A stretch of 64,000 bases of DNA from Symbiodinium natans (GCA_905221605.1 CAJNDS010002109.1:292501-356500); one strand, 5' to 3'. Positions 23,059 through 34,903 are shown, numbered from the stretch's first letter. Translations and numbers: made by a program. The notes: generated from the letters alone by a model not told the origin.

Positions 23059-23810
23059 AGGGTATTCAGGACTTGGGGAGTTTAGGGTTTAGGGTTTAGG
23101 GTTTAGGGGTTTAGGGTTTAGGGTTTAGGTTCAGGGTTTAGAGTTTAGGGTATTTTCCTCGACCCCCCCCCCCCCGCTCCAACCAATTATTGGAGAGCTC
23201 GACTGGCCCGAAGCGCAGGAAATCAAAGCTTGCCAGCTATTCTGGGTGTGAGTCACTTCTTGTTGTTTTTCTTCATGGTCATGTGCCCTAAGGCCTATAC
23301 CCTTAGCCCCAAACGCTAAACCCTAAACTCTTGCGGGGTTTGGGGTTTGTTTGCGCATTTACTGTGACGGTCTCGAAGGTTCGTGGGAGCTGTCTGGGTA
23401 TGGTTTGTAGGGTTTAGGGGTCTGCAGTTCGGGTTGAGGGTTTAGGTTTTAGGGTTTAGGGTGCCTTTTTGAGGCGGCTTTCCGGTCGGGACTGTCTCCG
23501 ACAGTTCAGCTCTACACGCCCATCGCGCCCCCGCCGGCGATTGGAAGACTGTTTTTTGGGGGTTTAAGGTTTAGGGTTTAGGGTTTAGGGTTTAGGACGT
23601 TGAGTTTGGGGTTTGGGGGTTTAGGGTTTTTAGGGGTGTAGGGGCTTGGGGTTTAGGGCCGTATGGTTTGAGTTTGCGTTTTCCTTAACTCAAAGCCCTC
23701 GCTTGGGAAGGGGCCCCAAGGCCCTGATTCAAGGTTCGCTGTTTGGGGTGCACTACCTGAATCCTATGACCCAAACCCTGAACACTCAACCCAAACCTCA
23801 AGAAACAGAG

Positions 23811-23984
23811 CGAGAGAGAGAGAGAGAGAGAGAGAGAAAGAAAGAACTAAGAGAGCGGGAGAGAGAGAGAGAGAGAGTGACAGAGAGAAACGACATAAAC
23901 GTACAAAGCCGATAAGCTGTACCTCCCGAAGCCCTGAAACTGTAGGGTTCTGGAATCAAGGTTTTGACAGAGACAGAAAGAGAT

Positions 23985-24019
<35 letters not shown>

Positions 24020-24118
24020 GAGAGAGATAGAGAAAGAGAAGGAGAAAGAGAAAGAGAAAGGGACAGAGAAAGAGAAAGAGAAGGAGACGGAGAAAGAGAA
24101 AGAGAAAGAGAAAGAGAC
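23811..24118. repeat. GA-rich simple repeats
   Basis: (GA)n at 23811-23880, then (GA)n and GAAAGAGAAG-type hexamers at 23964-24118. ORFs are low-complexity. Confidence 0.95.
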
Positions 24119-24146
24119 CGTAAGCCCGAAACCCGGAAACCCGGAA

Positions 24147-24244
24147 ACCCGAAAACCCGAAAACCCGAAAACCCGAAAACCCGAAAACCCGAAAACCCGA
24201 AAACCCGAAAACCCGAAAACCCGAAAACCCGAAAACCCGAAAAC
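24147..24244 (-). repeat. Octamer array CCCGAAAA, about 12 copies
   Basis: Eight-base units ACCCGAAA/CCCGAAAA, preceded by CCCGGAAA units; reads as a telomere-derived variant with a T-to-G change and one inserted A. Confidence 0.93.
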
Positions 24245-24328
24245 CCCAAACCCTAAGCCCTAAACCCCAAACTCTAAACCCTAAACCCGAAACCCGAAAA
24301 CCCTAAACCCTAAACCCATGGCGGCCAG

Positions 24329-27300
24329 GTACGCTGCCACGCGCAGCAGGGCGCCATGGACAAGGCCGAGCACTGGTTCGAACGCATCCTGGAGGTCGGC
24401 CCGGCGCACAGGGCTTCGGGTTTAGGGTTTAGGTTCGGGGTTTAGGGTTTAGGGTTCAGGGTTTAGGGCTTTAGGCAGGGGATTTGTTCCCTTGCTCTTG
24501 GAGGGTTTTAGTTTTTAGGGCTTTAGGGTTTCTTTCTTCCCCTCCCCCCGTGTCCCCGGTTTTTGGAGGGTTTTAGGGTGTAGGGTTGAGGCTTTTAGGG
24601 TTTAGGGTTTAGGGGTTAGGCTTTCATCTCGTTCCGAAGCAGGAGCCCTGCACGCCCCAAGCCCCGAACGAGCAATGCCTTCAGCCCGCTGTTTAACGCC
24701 AGGTTCAAAGGACTAAAGGAGGGACCCTTATCAGGGACCTTGCAGGTTATTTAGAGGTTATTTGGGGGCTAACTCAGGTCCTAAGGTCCTATAGAGGGAC
24801 TATATAAGGTCAGAATATAGTTTTTGTTTCTTTAAGGGGAATGAGTTTTGGAGTCCCTTCTGGGGGTCCCTCCGGTTACCCCTTAACAGGCGGACCTCAA
24901 GCCGGGCCTCATGCCCTACACATCCCTTGTGAGCTGCTGCCTCAGCACAAGCCATCGGCTGCTTGGCATAGGGGGAGTTCTATATAAGCCCTAAGCCCTC
25001 AACCTCAATCCACAAAAGGCCCCAAGCTCAACATTCCCTGGGGGTTTCGGGAGTTTAGGGGTTTAGGGGCGAAGGTGGGGGACTTGGGGTTTTGTAATCC
25101 CTAAGCCCGCAGCCCTAAACCCACCACCAAAAGCCTCAAACTCTAAACCCGCAAGATCTTGCAACGGTTCAGAGTTTAGGTTTGTGGTTGGGGTGCCCAA
25201 GAGTTGTGTGTAAAGCACCAAAGAATGCCCCTCATTGGGTAACGGGTTTTAGGATTATAAGGGCCCCAGGGCTTATAGGATTGCAGGGTTTAGCGTTCTG
25301 TTTCCGGGGTTAGGGCTTTTAGGGCTCTAGGGTTTAGGGTCTACAGAGTAAGGGGAAGGTTTCTGTGGAGCTCGGCCGCTAATGCTGGTCGTTGCGCACT
25401 GCTGTCAAGGAACCCTCAATTGCGCATTAGGGTTTAGGGTTTAGGGTTTAGGGTTTAGGGTTTAGGGTTTAGGGTTTAGGGTTTAGGGTTTAGGGTTTAG
25501 GGGAGTTGAATGCCTTAAGTCGTTATAGCTGCATGGGCCGCCCTCAGCCTCCAAGGGTCGTTTCATGGGCCCTTACTATGGTCCCTAAGCCACTTTAAAG
25601 ACCGCACCCCCTTGGCATCACGAATCACGACTTCATGAGATTCCGGAGTCCCCTGGCCGCTCGAGGGGAGGTTTAGGGTTCAGGGTTCAGGGTTCAGGGT
25701 TCAGGGTTTAGGGTTTAGGGTTTGGGGTTTAGGGTTTAGGGCTTCGGGTTTAGGGTTTAGGAACGCGAATCAGAAGTCCAAGTCCAGGGGCCAGTCCAGG
25801 AGCCCATAGGGGAACTGCATTCCGGCGTGTGACCGCCCTAAACCCTAAGCCCTGTAGTTTCCAAGCCCCGTTTCCCCCCCCAATCCCATGCTTCGGGCGC
25901 TTGTGCAAAGGCGGGCACTTGCGCTTGCAGAACTTCGACAAGGCCCCCCGCAGAGTTCGGTGTCCCCTCCTACCCCCCCCCCCCCTTTCTCGCGCTTGGG
26001 GTTCAGGAAGGTTTTGGGTTCCGGGCTTAGGGTTTATAGGGCTTAGTTTTCAGGGGGATTTAGGGGTTTCGGAGTTTAGAAGTTGTTTGACATTCGGAGG
26101 GTTGAAGGTTGCGCCCTGTCAAATGAAGCGCTCGCCTCTCCCTGCAAACCGAAATGCCTTCTTTCAATCACGGTACGCCCCTACTACTTAGATTCTTGCC
26201 GGTGCCCCTGCGGGTCACCACCAAGTTTGCCCTCAACCCTAAACCCTAAACACTAAACCCTAAACCCTAAACCCTAAACCCTAAACCCTAAACCCTCAGA
26301 GGTTTGGACCTTGAAGCTGGCACGGCCCGAAACCCCAAACGTAAAACCTCCCGCTTGTGCTACCCCTCGGCCCTATAGGCCTTAAACCCCATAAACCCTA
26401 AACCCCAAACCCTAAACCGAAAACGTTCCCTGATTCGGCTTTGTTGAGACCAGGAAGACACAAAAAAGGTACTTTTTCGGCGTGGGCCTCTTCCCAAGAA
26501 GGCCGCGCGCCGAAAACGTTCCCTGACACCCTGATTCGGCTTTTTTGAGGCCAGGCGTGGGCCTCTCTCAAGAAGGTCCAAGCCCTGAACCCCACGCCCC
26601 ACACTTGAAATACGAGTGCACGGCCTAAGCTGAGCTAGCGGCCGTGGGCGAGATAAGAAATGGGAGGTGGGACCTGTGAAGTATTGCTTGGTAGCCCAGT
26701 GGTACCCTTTACCTTTTTGGTTATGGGTTCCCTTATAAAATACCCAACCCAAAAAGGGTGCCCTTATTATAATATGGTTCCTGGGCTACCAAGATCATAA
26801 CTTAGGCAGGTGGAGGTGTGACTGCTGCCGGGGGAGTTGGTGGCGAAACTAACCATTCAAGCCTTGAAACCTCGTTACGCCTGGCTTGTAAGCTTACCCA
26901 GCAAACCGCCAAGCGTTTCGTTTCCACGATTTGATTCCTTTGTCTCTAAACTCCTGTAGCGGCGCATCGCAGGCGGAATCCTGGCTAAAGCGCTCACAGG
27001 AGGCCGGAGCACGGCTTTCTTGGCACTCCTGGCTATGGTTTAGGGTTTAGGGTTTAGGGTTTAGGGTTTAGGGTTTTGGGTGTTGGGTTTTGGGTTTAGG
27101 GTTTAGGGTTTAGGTCCCCAGTAGGAATAGAGGATGTCCGGGGATGGTTGAGAGGCATACCTAGTTAGCCTCCAAATTCTGTACATGGAGACAGCATGAG
27201 TCCCAAGAAGTGGGTTGCTCAGAGGAATGATGCATGCGGACCTGTGTTTAGCCCTCAAGGCCTTTAGGGTTTAGGGTTTAGGGTTTAGGGTTTAGGGTTT

Positions 27301-30300
27301 AGGGTTTAGGGTTTAGGCCCATGCGAACAGTGGCAGATTCCAACATCCGCCTCAAAGAGCCCTTGGAGGCCTTCTGCCTTTTTTTTGGAGCCGCAGACGA
27401 ATCCTGAAGTCTAGAAGCCTGCAATCAGCCCAGGAGCCATCTGGCAAATCTGCTACGCCTTAAACACCCAAACGCGAGGCCTTAAACTCAACCCCAGACC
27501 CCAGACCCCAGACCCCAGACCCTAAGCCCTAAACCTTTAGCCCTAAACCCTAAACCCTAAACCCTAAACCATAAGCCCTAAGCCCTAAGCCCTAAACCCT
27601 AAACCCTAAACCCTAAACCCTAAACTCGTACTCGCAAGACCCTTCTAAAAGCACTTTGCTTGGCCGACGGGGTTGACCCCAGGCTGGCTTGGCGCAGCTT
27701 CCTCAGTCTGCAGGGTTTTTCTACACCCTAAACCCTAAACCCTAAACCCTAAACCCTAAACCCTAAACCCTAAACCCTAAACCCTAAACCCTAAACCCTA
27801 AACCCTAAACCTTAAGCCCTAAGCCCTAAGCCCTAAGCCCTAAACCCGAAACCCTAAGCCCTCAACCCCAAACCCCAAACCCTCAATCCTGTAGACCCTA
27901 AACCCTGAACAAGGCTATTCTATGGGGATCCTCGGTTCAAGGTGTAGGGTGTCATGGTTAGGCACGGACCTGTTTGTTTCATTCTGCGCGCTTTGTGACT
28001 CGTTAGTCCATTGTTCGATTCTCTGTGCTTTTTGTGGAATCAACCCCTTAGACTTCCAAACCCTAAACCCTAGACCCTCACCCTAAACCCTAAACCCTAA
28101 ACCCTAAACCCTAAACCCTAAACCCTAAACCCTAAACCCTAAACCCAAAACCCCAAACCCCAAACCCTAAACCCTGAACTGACGCCCGTTTGTCTTGTCA
28201 ACGCATCCTAGCCCTTTGAGGGAACTCTTGAACCTTGAATTCCCAAGCCTTTGAACTCGCCTGGGCAGGTTTGTTTGGGGTTTGAGGGTTGAGGGTTTAG
28301 GTTTGAGGGCTGAGGGCTTGAGGGCTGAGGCCTGAGGCCTGAGGCCTGAGGGCTGAGGGCTGAGGGTTGAGGGTTGAGGGTTGAGGGTTTATGCTCCCCA
28401 AAGGCTGCGATGGAGACTGTTGCATTCAAGCCCTGCACCCTGAAGCTACAAAGCTTGTATGCCCAGCAGTACTGCCCTGAACCCTTAGAAACCCTAAGCC
28501 CCTTTTTTATGGCTCAGGTCCCCTGGTAGCCCTAAACCCTAAACCCTAAACCCTAAACCCTAAACCGCAAGAGAAGGAGGGCGCCCTCGTAGTCGAAGGT
28601 TGCGGGGCAGGGGGAACCCTGAAGCCCTGGTGAAGGTGGAGAGGCACAACATGGTCCAATTCTGTTCCCTTTTGGGGTCCTTTTTGGGTTTAGGGTTTAT
28701 AGGGTTTAGGGTTTAGGGCTAGATAGGGTTAAGGGTTTAGGGGTTAGGTTCCTCTTTTTTCGGGTACCCCAAAAAGGGGACCACGTGTTCCTGAGACTCC
28801 ATCCGCTGATCTTCACCGAGGGTTTGGGGTTTCAGGCAGCCTAAGCCCTAAGCCCTAAACCCTAAACCCTGAACCCTACACCCTAAACTCTAAACCCTAC
28901 TTAAACCCTAAACCCTGTGAACCCAAAACCTGTGGGGCTGTGAGGTCCGACAGCTTGATGTACTCTGCCCTTATCGACGGCTACGTGAATGAGGGCAGTC
29001 GAGCCGCCTCAGTTTAGACCGGTCCTCTAGCCACGGATCAGGGTTTAGGGTTTAGGGCTTAGGGTTTAGGAGTTTTTCTTACACAAACCCAAGGGAATGT
29101 TAGACATGTTGATGTTCATGAAGGTCCCCCTAAGGAATTCCTATACAAATCCCAAGGGGGGATTTCGAGATGTGATGTTTATGAAGGTTCTGAGGGGAGT
29201 CCAGGGTCTAGAATTGCTTGAGCGCTGAAGCCAATGTAAGTTGGCTGGCTACCCGAATGTACCCTCCATGTGTTGCGCAAGTTCCTCTCTATCTGGGAAC
29301 TCCCCTCCTGCAGGCCCAAATGCCCAACCTCCTCAACCCAAACCCTGAACCCTAAGCCCTAAAGCCTAAATTGTGAACCCTACCGAGCCCTTAGCCCCAA
29401 ACCCGTAAACCCTAAACTCTAAACCCTAGACCCTATACCCTAAACCCTAAACCCTAAACCCTAAGCCCTAAACCCTAAACCCTACACAACCCTAAACCCT
29501 AAACCTTGCACTCTAAACCCTAAACCCGAAACGCTAAACCCTAAATCCGACCTAGGTAGGACCAACTGGTCTTGGCGCCTCGCCAGGCGACGCCAGTCTG
29601 AAGCGTGCGGATCAGCTCTTCGAGGTCGGTTTAGGGTTGAGGGTTTAGGGTTTAGGGTTTGGGGTTTAGGGTTTAGGGTTTAGGGTTTGGGGGTTTAGGG
29701 TTTAGGGTTTAGGGTTTAGGGCTAGGCCGAAGCTCCCGAGGCCGACTCTGCCACGCAGGGCTTGTCGCGCCCCACAGGGTCTGTGAGTGTTCTGAAACTT
29801 CTAAAGTTTAAAGCCCTAAACCCTAAACCCTAAACCCTAAACCCTAAACCCTAAACCCTAAGGCTTCAGGGTTTAAGGATGGTCGAGTTGAGGTTTCTAA
29901 GGTTGCTAGGACTCCTCAGAGTACCAACGTATCCTTATTCGTTTTTTTTTTTTTTGGGGGGGGGGGGGGCTTGCTTGGTATGAGGCGTTCGGAGTCTGAG
30001 CCCTCAACCTTGAAACCCTAAACTTAAACTCAAAACTCAGGAGCCCATAGCGGGTTAAGGCACCACTTTGAGGCCCAAAGGTTGATTGTTTTTGGATTCT
30101 TTAGAGGGGCTAAGGGTTTAGGTGGGGGGGGGGGGTGCGGGGCGTTGTTGATTTTTCATTTGGTTTTAGGGCTTGAAGGGTTTTCAGGGTTTTAAGGCTT
30201 AGGGGCGGAAAGTGAGATCTCTGTGGGGCGGTTCAGGCGTGCTAATCAGGGGTATCTCCTGCGAAGCTGGCTGCAAGTGGGGCTTAGAGAGTGTACAGGG

Positions 30301-30494
30301 TTTCGGCCTTATAAAGCCCTAGTTCGGACCGGATAGGCCGCGGGAACTGGACTCCTAAACCCTAAACCCTAAACCCTAAACCCTAAACCCTAAACCCTAA
30401 ACCCTAAACCCTAAACCATGCAGGCCATGGCGTCCTCTGGAATTCGTCCCAATCCACGCGTGGTTGGCAAGTTGCTTAAAGCGCACGCCAAGAG
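24329..30494 (+). CDS. PPR gene segment of six phase-compatible exons with telomeric-repeat introns
   Basis: Proposed exons: 24329-24398 (GAMDKAEHWFERILEV), 25359-25423 (LVVAHCCQGTLNC), 26973-27013 (AESWLKRSQEAGA), 28954-28994 (MYSALIDGYVNE), 29587-29624 (DASLKRADQLFE) and 30424-30494 (AMASSGIRPNPRVV and on to KAHAK). All junctions agree in phase. Acceptors are AG, mostly AG|G. Donors are GC, except GT after 29624; the exon ending at 25423 has C before GC. Helix-B positions are 33 and then exactly 35 residues apart, the PPR period. GIRPN in the last exon is the classical end of a PPR motif. PPR proteins are organellar RNA-binding factors. Neither N-terminus, targeting peptide nor stop is assigned. 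Introns (0.6-1.9 kb) contain telomeric arrays and MITEs. Confidence 0.55.
24710..24873. mobile_element. MITE-like element, family C, copy 1
   Basis: Starts GGACTAAAGGAGGGACCC and ends GGGGGTCCCTCC; about 164 bp; ends match family C elsewhere (18592/21636, 63734, and inverted at 35466-35567). Confidence 0.6.
25428..25502 (+). repeat. Interstitial telomeric array, about 10 TTTAGGG units
   Basis: Begins four bases after the proposed end of the PPR exon at 25423. Confidence 0.97.
26232..26294 (-). repeat. Interstitial CCCTAAA array, about 9 units
   Basis: Perfect heptamers apart from one CACTAAA. Confidence 0.95.
26470..26590. repeat. Short dispersed duplication
   Basis: CCGAAAACGTTCCCTGA plus TTCGGCTTT and GCGTGGGCCTC occur twice (about 26415-26495 and 26510-26570), suggesting a local duplication. 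The ORFs on - across it are not supported as a gene. Confidence 0.45.
26687..26793. mobile_element. MITE-like element, family A, copy 2
   Basis: Perfect 13 bp terminal inverted repeats CTTGGTAGCCCAG / CTGGGCTACCAAG; 107 bp; interior has CCCAACCCAAAAAGGGTGCCC. It lies in the intron before the PPR exon at 26973. Confidence 0.88.
27725..27838 (-). repeat. CCCTAAA array passing into CCCTAAG
   Basis: About 12 CCCTAAA units followed by four CCCTAAG units. Confidence 0.95.
28078..28165 (-). repeat. Interstitial CCCTAAA array
   Basis: About 10 perfect units, then CCCAAAA/CCCCAAA variants. A GGCCTGA/GGGCTGA/GGGTTGA heptamer block at 28260-28390 is a further variant array. Confidence 0.93.
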
Positions 30495-30661
30495 GCGTGC
30501 TCTGACGTCTCCCTAAACCCTAAACCCTAAACCCTAAACCCTAAACCCTAAACCCTAAACCCTAAATCCTAAACCCTAAACCCTAAACCCTAAACCCTAA
30601 ACCCTAAACCCTAAACCCTAAACCCTAAACCCTAAACCCTAAACCCTAAACCCTAAACCTT
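30357..30661 (-). repeat. Two long CCCTAAA arrays on either side of a PPR exon
   Basis: Arrays at 30357-30417 and 30513-30661 (about 21 units) sandwich the exon 30424-30494 with only a few bases between. Confidence 0.97.
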
Positions 30662-30751
30662 AACTAGGACCCGGAGTAGGCCCCTCCCCTTAAAACCACA
30701 AGGGTGCCCTGTTTATTCTAGGTTACTCCTGGGCCTTGTGAAAGACCCTAA

Positions 30752-30852
30752 GCTGGGATGTTCCCCCTTACACTAACAGTCCTTAATATGGGTGATAGTA
30801 CCCCTATCCTAATCCCGATTAGGGACTGCTAGCAGAAGGGGGAACATCCCAA
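30752..30852. mobile_element. MITE-like element, family B, copy 1
   Basis: Left CTGGGATGTTCCCCCTTACA, right the inverse GGGGGAACATCCC; about 100 bp. ACCCTAAG flanks both sides (30745-30752, 30853-30860), possibly a target duplication but also telomere-like. Confidence 0.8.
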
Positions 30853-30859
30853 ACCCTAA

Positions 30860-31520
30860 GCCCTACACCCTGCACCCTACACCCTAAACCCTGAACCCTA
30901 AACCCTAAACCCTAAACCCTAAGGGGAGCGGGGAGAGGGGGCGGGTGGGTGGGGATTGCTTCGGATCCCATTATGTACTCCTCGGGTTCAGGGGTGGCCC
31001 GACTTTCAGGGCGCAAAAAGGGGCCAGATGCATTAGGGTTTAGGGTTTGGGGTTTAGGGTTTAGGGTTCAGGGTTAAGGTTTAGGGTTTAGGGTTTAGGA
31101 GCTCCAGCTTGAGCCAGAGGGTTAGGGCTGAGGAGCGCCAGCTTGGGTTCAGGTGGAAGGTTCAAGCGTGCCAGGGGTAGTTCCTCTAAACCCTACACCC
31201 TACACCCTAAACCCTAACCCCTAAGCCCTAAACCCTAAACCCTAAACCCTAAACCCCAAAACCCTAAACCCTAAACCCTAAACGACTAAGGATTCTGCAT
31301 TTGGGTTCTAAGGATCCCTACAAGTTTTCGGGGCTGAAGTTAGGGCTGGTGTGGGTGTAGGGTTAAGGGTTTAGGGTTCTGACGAAATAGGGTTTAGGGT
31401 TTAGGGCTTAAATTGCTGCAAGGGATGAGGGGTCAGGGTTAGGGCACCACCAACTGCAGTTCGCAGGTTGCGCAGCCCTCATACAATTTTTGCACGAAGT
31501 GAAGCCCCCTGATCGCTAAA
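30860..31520. other. Mixed repeat and short islands, no supported gene
   Basis: CCCTAAA and TTTAGGG arrays (30885-30922, 31033-31098, 31185-31285). An island at 31465-31517 is open (frame ending TAA at 31515-31517) but no junction to the PPR gene could be settled. Confidence 0.5.
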
Positions 31521-31523
31521 CTC

Positions 31524-31719
31524 TACTTGGAGGTTCATGGTGGTACCTATTAACCAATTATCACTGTACATATCACCGTACTTATACAACCATATCAGGG
31601 CTCTTAAGGGGGCTTACTACAGGGCTCTTAAGGGGCTTACTACAGGGCTCTTAAGGGGCTTACTACAGGGCTCTTAATGGGCTTACAGGTGGGTTATAGA
31701 TACCATGAACCTCCAAGTA
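31524..31719. mobile_element. MITE-like element, family D, with internal 23 bp tandem repeats
   Basis: Perfect 18 bp terminal inverted repeats TACTTGGAGGTTCATGGT / ACCATGAACCTCCAAGTA. Inside, 31597-31686 holds four copies (23-24 bp) of AGGGCTCTTAAGGGGCTTAC plus spacer. Related end sequences occur near 13728, 46503 and 55981. Confidence 0.9.
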
Positions 31720-32870
31720 CCCCGGAGAAGTTGCGCTGCTCACTACGTCTTGTCTCGTCCGTGCAGGCCTCTCCGTGCTTTGTGCAGGGCTTTATGGGGT
31801 TTGGGGGTTTGGGGTTTAGGGTTTCAGGGTCTCAGGGCTTCAGGGTTTAGATTTCAGGGTTCATGGTTTATAGGGCACACGGTTGATAGTGAGAGCTGTT
31901 GTGGCTTTCAGGACGTGGCAGGACGAATTCCAGAAGACACCCCGCGGAGCCAGTTGTGGGAAGAAGTTCACTGTTCAACAACAACCAAGCTTGTGTTTGG
32001 TTTAGGGTTCAGGGATTAGTATTCCCTATAGAATTATGCGAAAATGACCTCCCAACAACCCAGTGCTAAGTATTAAAACTATTTAAGGCCCCTTTATTGG
32101 GCTATTCGGGGCTCCTAGCGACAAAAATCGCGACGAGGTCATCCCTTACACAACCCAAAAGCATCTTGGCATAGGCTAATAGGTGATTGGGTGTATCCAA
32201 GGGGGGTTCGGAAGTATGGGCCCTTGGGTTGCATTGGGTATATAAGGTGTCCATAAGGGGTCCCCTTTCCAGGCCCCATAGTGGGACCACGTAACTACCC
32301 TGAGAGTGCAGGACTAGTTGCAGCCCGATCAGAAACTGACAACTTCAGACAGAAAAGGGCGTTTCATGTAGCAAGCAGCTGCTGCTGCTATGGCTTCTGC
32401 TACTGGATGTCCGTGACACTGGCCGGGCGAAGCGCGCAGGACTCACTCTAAGCCCTACTACCCCGACCCTAAGCCCTAAACTGTATTTAGCAAACCCTCA
32501 TATGCCAGGCTTTATGCCCCCCAACCCTGAACCCTGCAGCCTAACTCCTGCCTGAATCTCCAGCCCCGTTCTCAGCATCCTTACCCCCTCATTTTAGGGT
32601 TTTAGGGTTTAGGGTTTAGGGTTTAGGGTTTAGGGTACGTACTCCGGGAAAGACGGTCGCTTCGAGGGCAAAGCACCGCTGAGGACGTCGACGGCTTTTA
32701 CTGGCTCGTGGCGCTGCAGATACTGGCGTCTGTGGGGCAATCAACTCTGATCCTGGCCATAAATCAGCCCTAAACCCTAAACCCTAAACCCCTAGTAGCC
32801 CTAAACCCTTAACACCCTAAACCCTAAACCTTACAGAAGGGACTGCCCTGGGGCCTGCGTTTGGTGCATA
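31720..32870. other. Mostly unique sequence, no settled gene
   Basis: Contains weak telomeric derivatives (31800-31870, 32595-32635) and an island at 32683-32745 that reads DVDGFYWLVALQILASVG on +, reminiscent of a PPR helix A but unplaced. The ORF at 31705-32019 mixes family D end and telomeric sequence and is not convincing. Confidence 0.4.
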
Positions 32871-33219
32871 GCGTGTTTTTGGGTATAAACAGGCTCCAGG
32901 GCAATAACACATTAGATTTGATGTGTTTCTTGGGTTCTTGTTTGGTTTTGGTTAGTGAATCATGGTGCGGCTTCCTCGTTTGGAAGTAAGGTTATGTTAA
33001 ATATTGCCATTTTTAAAGCATGGGTTGTTTAGAAACCGGCCTCTTGTTTATAAACACGGGTTGGGGAGTAAAGGATAAATAATATTTCGTGTTATCTTAT
33101 TTGAAAATATCGGTTGTTTATAAACTGTTTATAAAATAGTCTCTTGTTTATAAACACTGGTGGTTGGTGTTGGGGGGGAGGGCGGGGGGGGGAGGGTCTT
33201 CCAACATAAGCTCAACATG

Positions 33220-33549
33220 CCAAGAGTCCCCCCCCCCCCCCCTCCGCGATCGGGAATCTGGAAAGTGATGTATTCAGAAATGTACTCGTACGCAGCAATT
33301 CCTGATCCAAGTGTTCTCCGTAGTGTATTCGTATCCTCACGGGTAGTTGCCATGAAGCGTTCCGCAGCGGTTGCCGGTGTGATTGAGTTTGGCCAGGGCG
33401 TTTGCAGTTTAAAGCTGAAGAGCCTCACCTTTCAATCCGAAGCGGCATCCTCATCGAACGCTATTACCTCGCCATCGCCGGCCTCATCATCCATCACAAA
33501 TCCGCCTGATGTGGCGAATAGCGAGAAGTTTATAACCTTTTTGTCTTAA
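33220..33549 (+). other. Unclassified open region next to the polymerase fragment
   Basis: Open on + in a frame ending TAA at 33547-33549 and partly open on - (33129-33428). Neither translation is recognised. It begins at a C-run (33226-33242) and ends exactly where the polymerase frame starts, so it may be another gene remnant of the same insertion. The coding strand is undecided. Confidence 0.3.
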
Positions 33550-34903
33550 GCAACTTGAATTTAAGGACAGTTTCAGTTTCTTATCTTCATCGTTAGATAA
33601 GTGGGTTAAATTAACTAAATATGAAGATAATGTTAAACGAAACGAATGGACACAACATTTTAGATATAGTAAAATAAGTAATTATGTTAAAGACGATTAT
33701 GATTTAGATTTACTGACAGATAAAGGAGTTTATCCCTACGATTATATGAATGAGTTTAAGAAATTCAATGAAACAGAACTACCTGATAAAAAAGAGTTTT
33801 ATAGTAGATTAGGTGAAGAAGATATAAGCGATAAAGACTACGAAAGAGCAAAACACATCTGGGAACACTTTAACATTAAAAACCTCGGTGAGTATCACGA
33901 CTTATATTTGAAAACAGATGTTTTATCATTAACGGATGTGTTTGAGAACTTTAGAAATCAATGTTTAATAGATTATGAATTAGACCCAGCACATTATTAT
34001 ACATTACCTAATTTCGCTTGGGACGCTATGTTATTAAAAACAGGTATACAGTCAGATTTAATATATAACGAAGACCTTTATAAAATGGTTGAGAGGGGGC
34101 TTCGCGGTGGGATGTGCCAAGTGTCTAACAGAATGGCAGAAGCTAATAACAAATATATGGGAGACGATTATGATAATAATACACCATCATCATATATTAA
34201 CTATCTTGATGCTAATAATCTTTATGGCTTAGCGATGTGTCAGAAACTACCATATAAAGACATTAAGTTCGTTGAAGGGAACTTTACAGAAGAACACATA
34301 GATACTTGGAGCGATTTAGGTTATGGTTATATTTTAGATGTTGATTTAGAGTACCCGAAAGAACTGCACGATAAGCATATTGACTACCCACTCGCCCCTG
34401 AAATTATGAATATTACAGCTGATATGTTAAGTGATACACAAAAGGATATATACAAAGCATATCATTTTAGTCAAGCGCCGAAGGACGAGAAAACAAACAA
34501 ATTAATATTAAATGTTAATCACAAAGAGAATTATGTATTACACATTAAAATCTTAAGATATTATCTTAAACAAGGACTAAAACTAAAGAAGATTAACAAA
34601 GTCATCCAGTTTAGACAAAAAGAATGGCTAAAACCTTGGATTGACTTTAACACTGAAAAACGAAAGAAGGCGAATAGCGACTTTGAAAAGGATATGTATA
34701 AATTAATGAACAACGCGGTGTATGGAACAACGATGGAAAATGTAAGAGAGCACATTAACTTTGAATTAGTTGACACACCTGAGCGTTTCCAAAAAGTGGT
34801 TAATTCACCTACTTATAAACACAGGCACATCATTAATGAAAACCTCGTGGGAGTGGAGAAGTTAAAAGAAACGGTTAAACTCAATAAGTCTATCTATGTT
34901 TGA
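33545..34903 (+). pseudogene. Truncated protein-primed family B DNA polymerase (Polinton/virus-like)
   Basis: Homology begins near 33545 without a start codon (first ATG in frame at 33746) and ends at a TGA at 34901-34903. Numbered from 33746: an Exo III-like YLKTDVLSL lies near residues 54-62, palm motif A as YLDANNLYG at 153-161, and motif B as NNAVYG at 322-327. Motif C (the second catalytic Asp pair) and the thumb are missing, as is Exo I, so the piece is cut at both ends. The sequence is of the protein-primed PolB type found in Polintons/Mavericks, related viruses and linear plasmids. Codon use is AT-rich, unlike all neighbouring genes, which indicates transfer or insertion. No other Polinton hallmark gene was recognised nearby. 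Confidence 0.85.

Noticed and set aside
23956-24263. ORFs of 97-99 codons (Ser-Leu and Glu-Lys-rich, then Lys-Pro-Glu)
   Set aside because: Translations of GA repeats and CCCGAAAA octamers.
28208-28438. ORF rich in Ser-Pro-Gln/Leu-Asn-Pro
   Set aside because: Translation of degenerate GGGTTGA/GGCCTGA heptamers.
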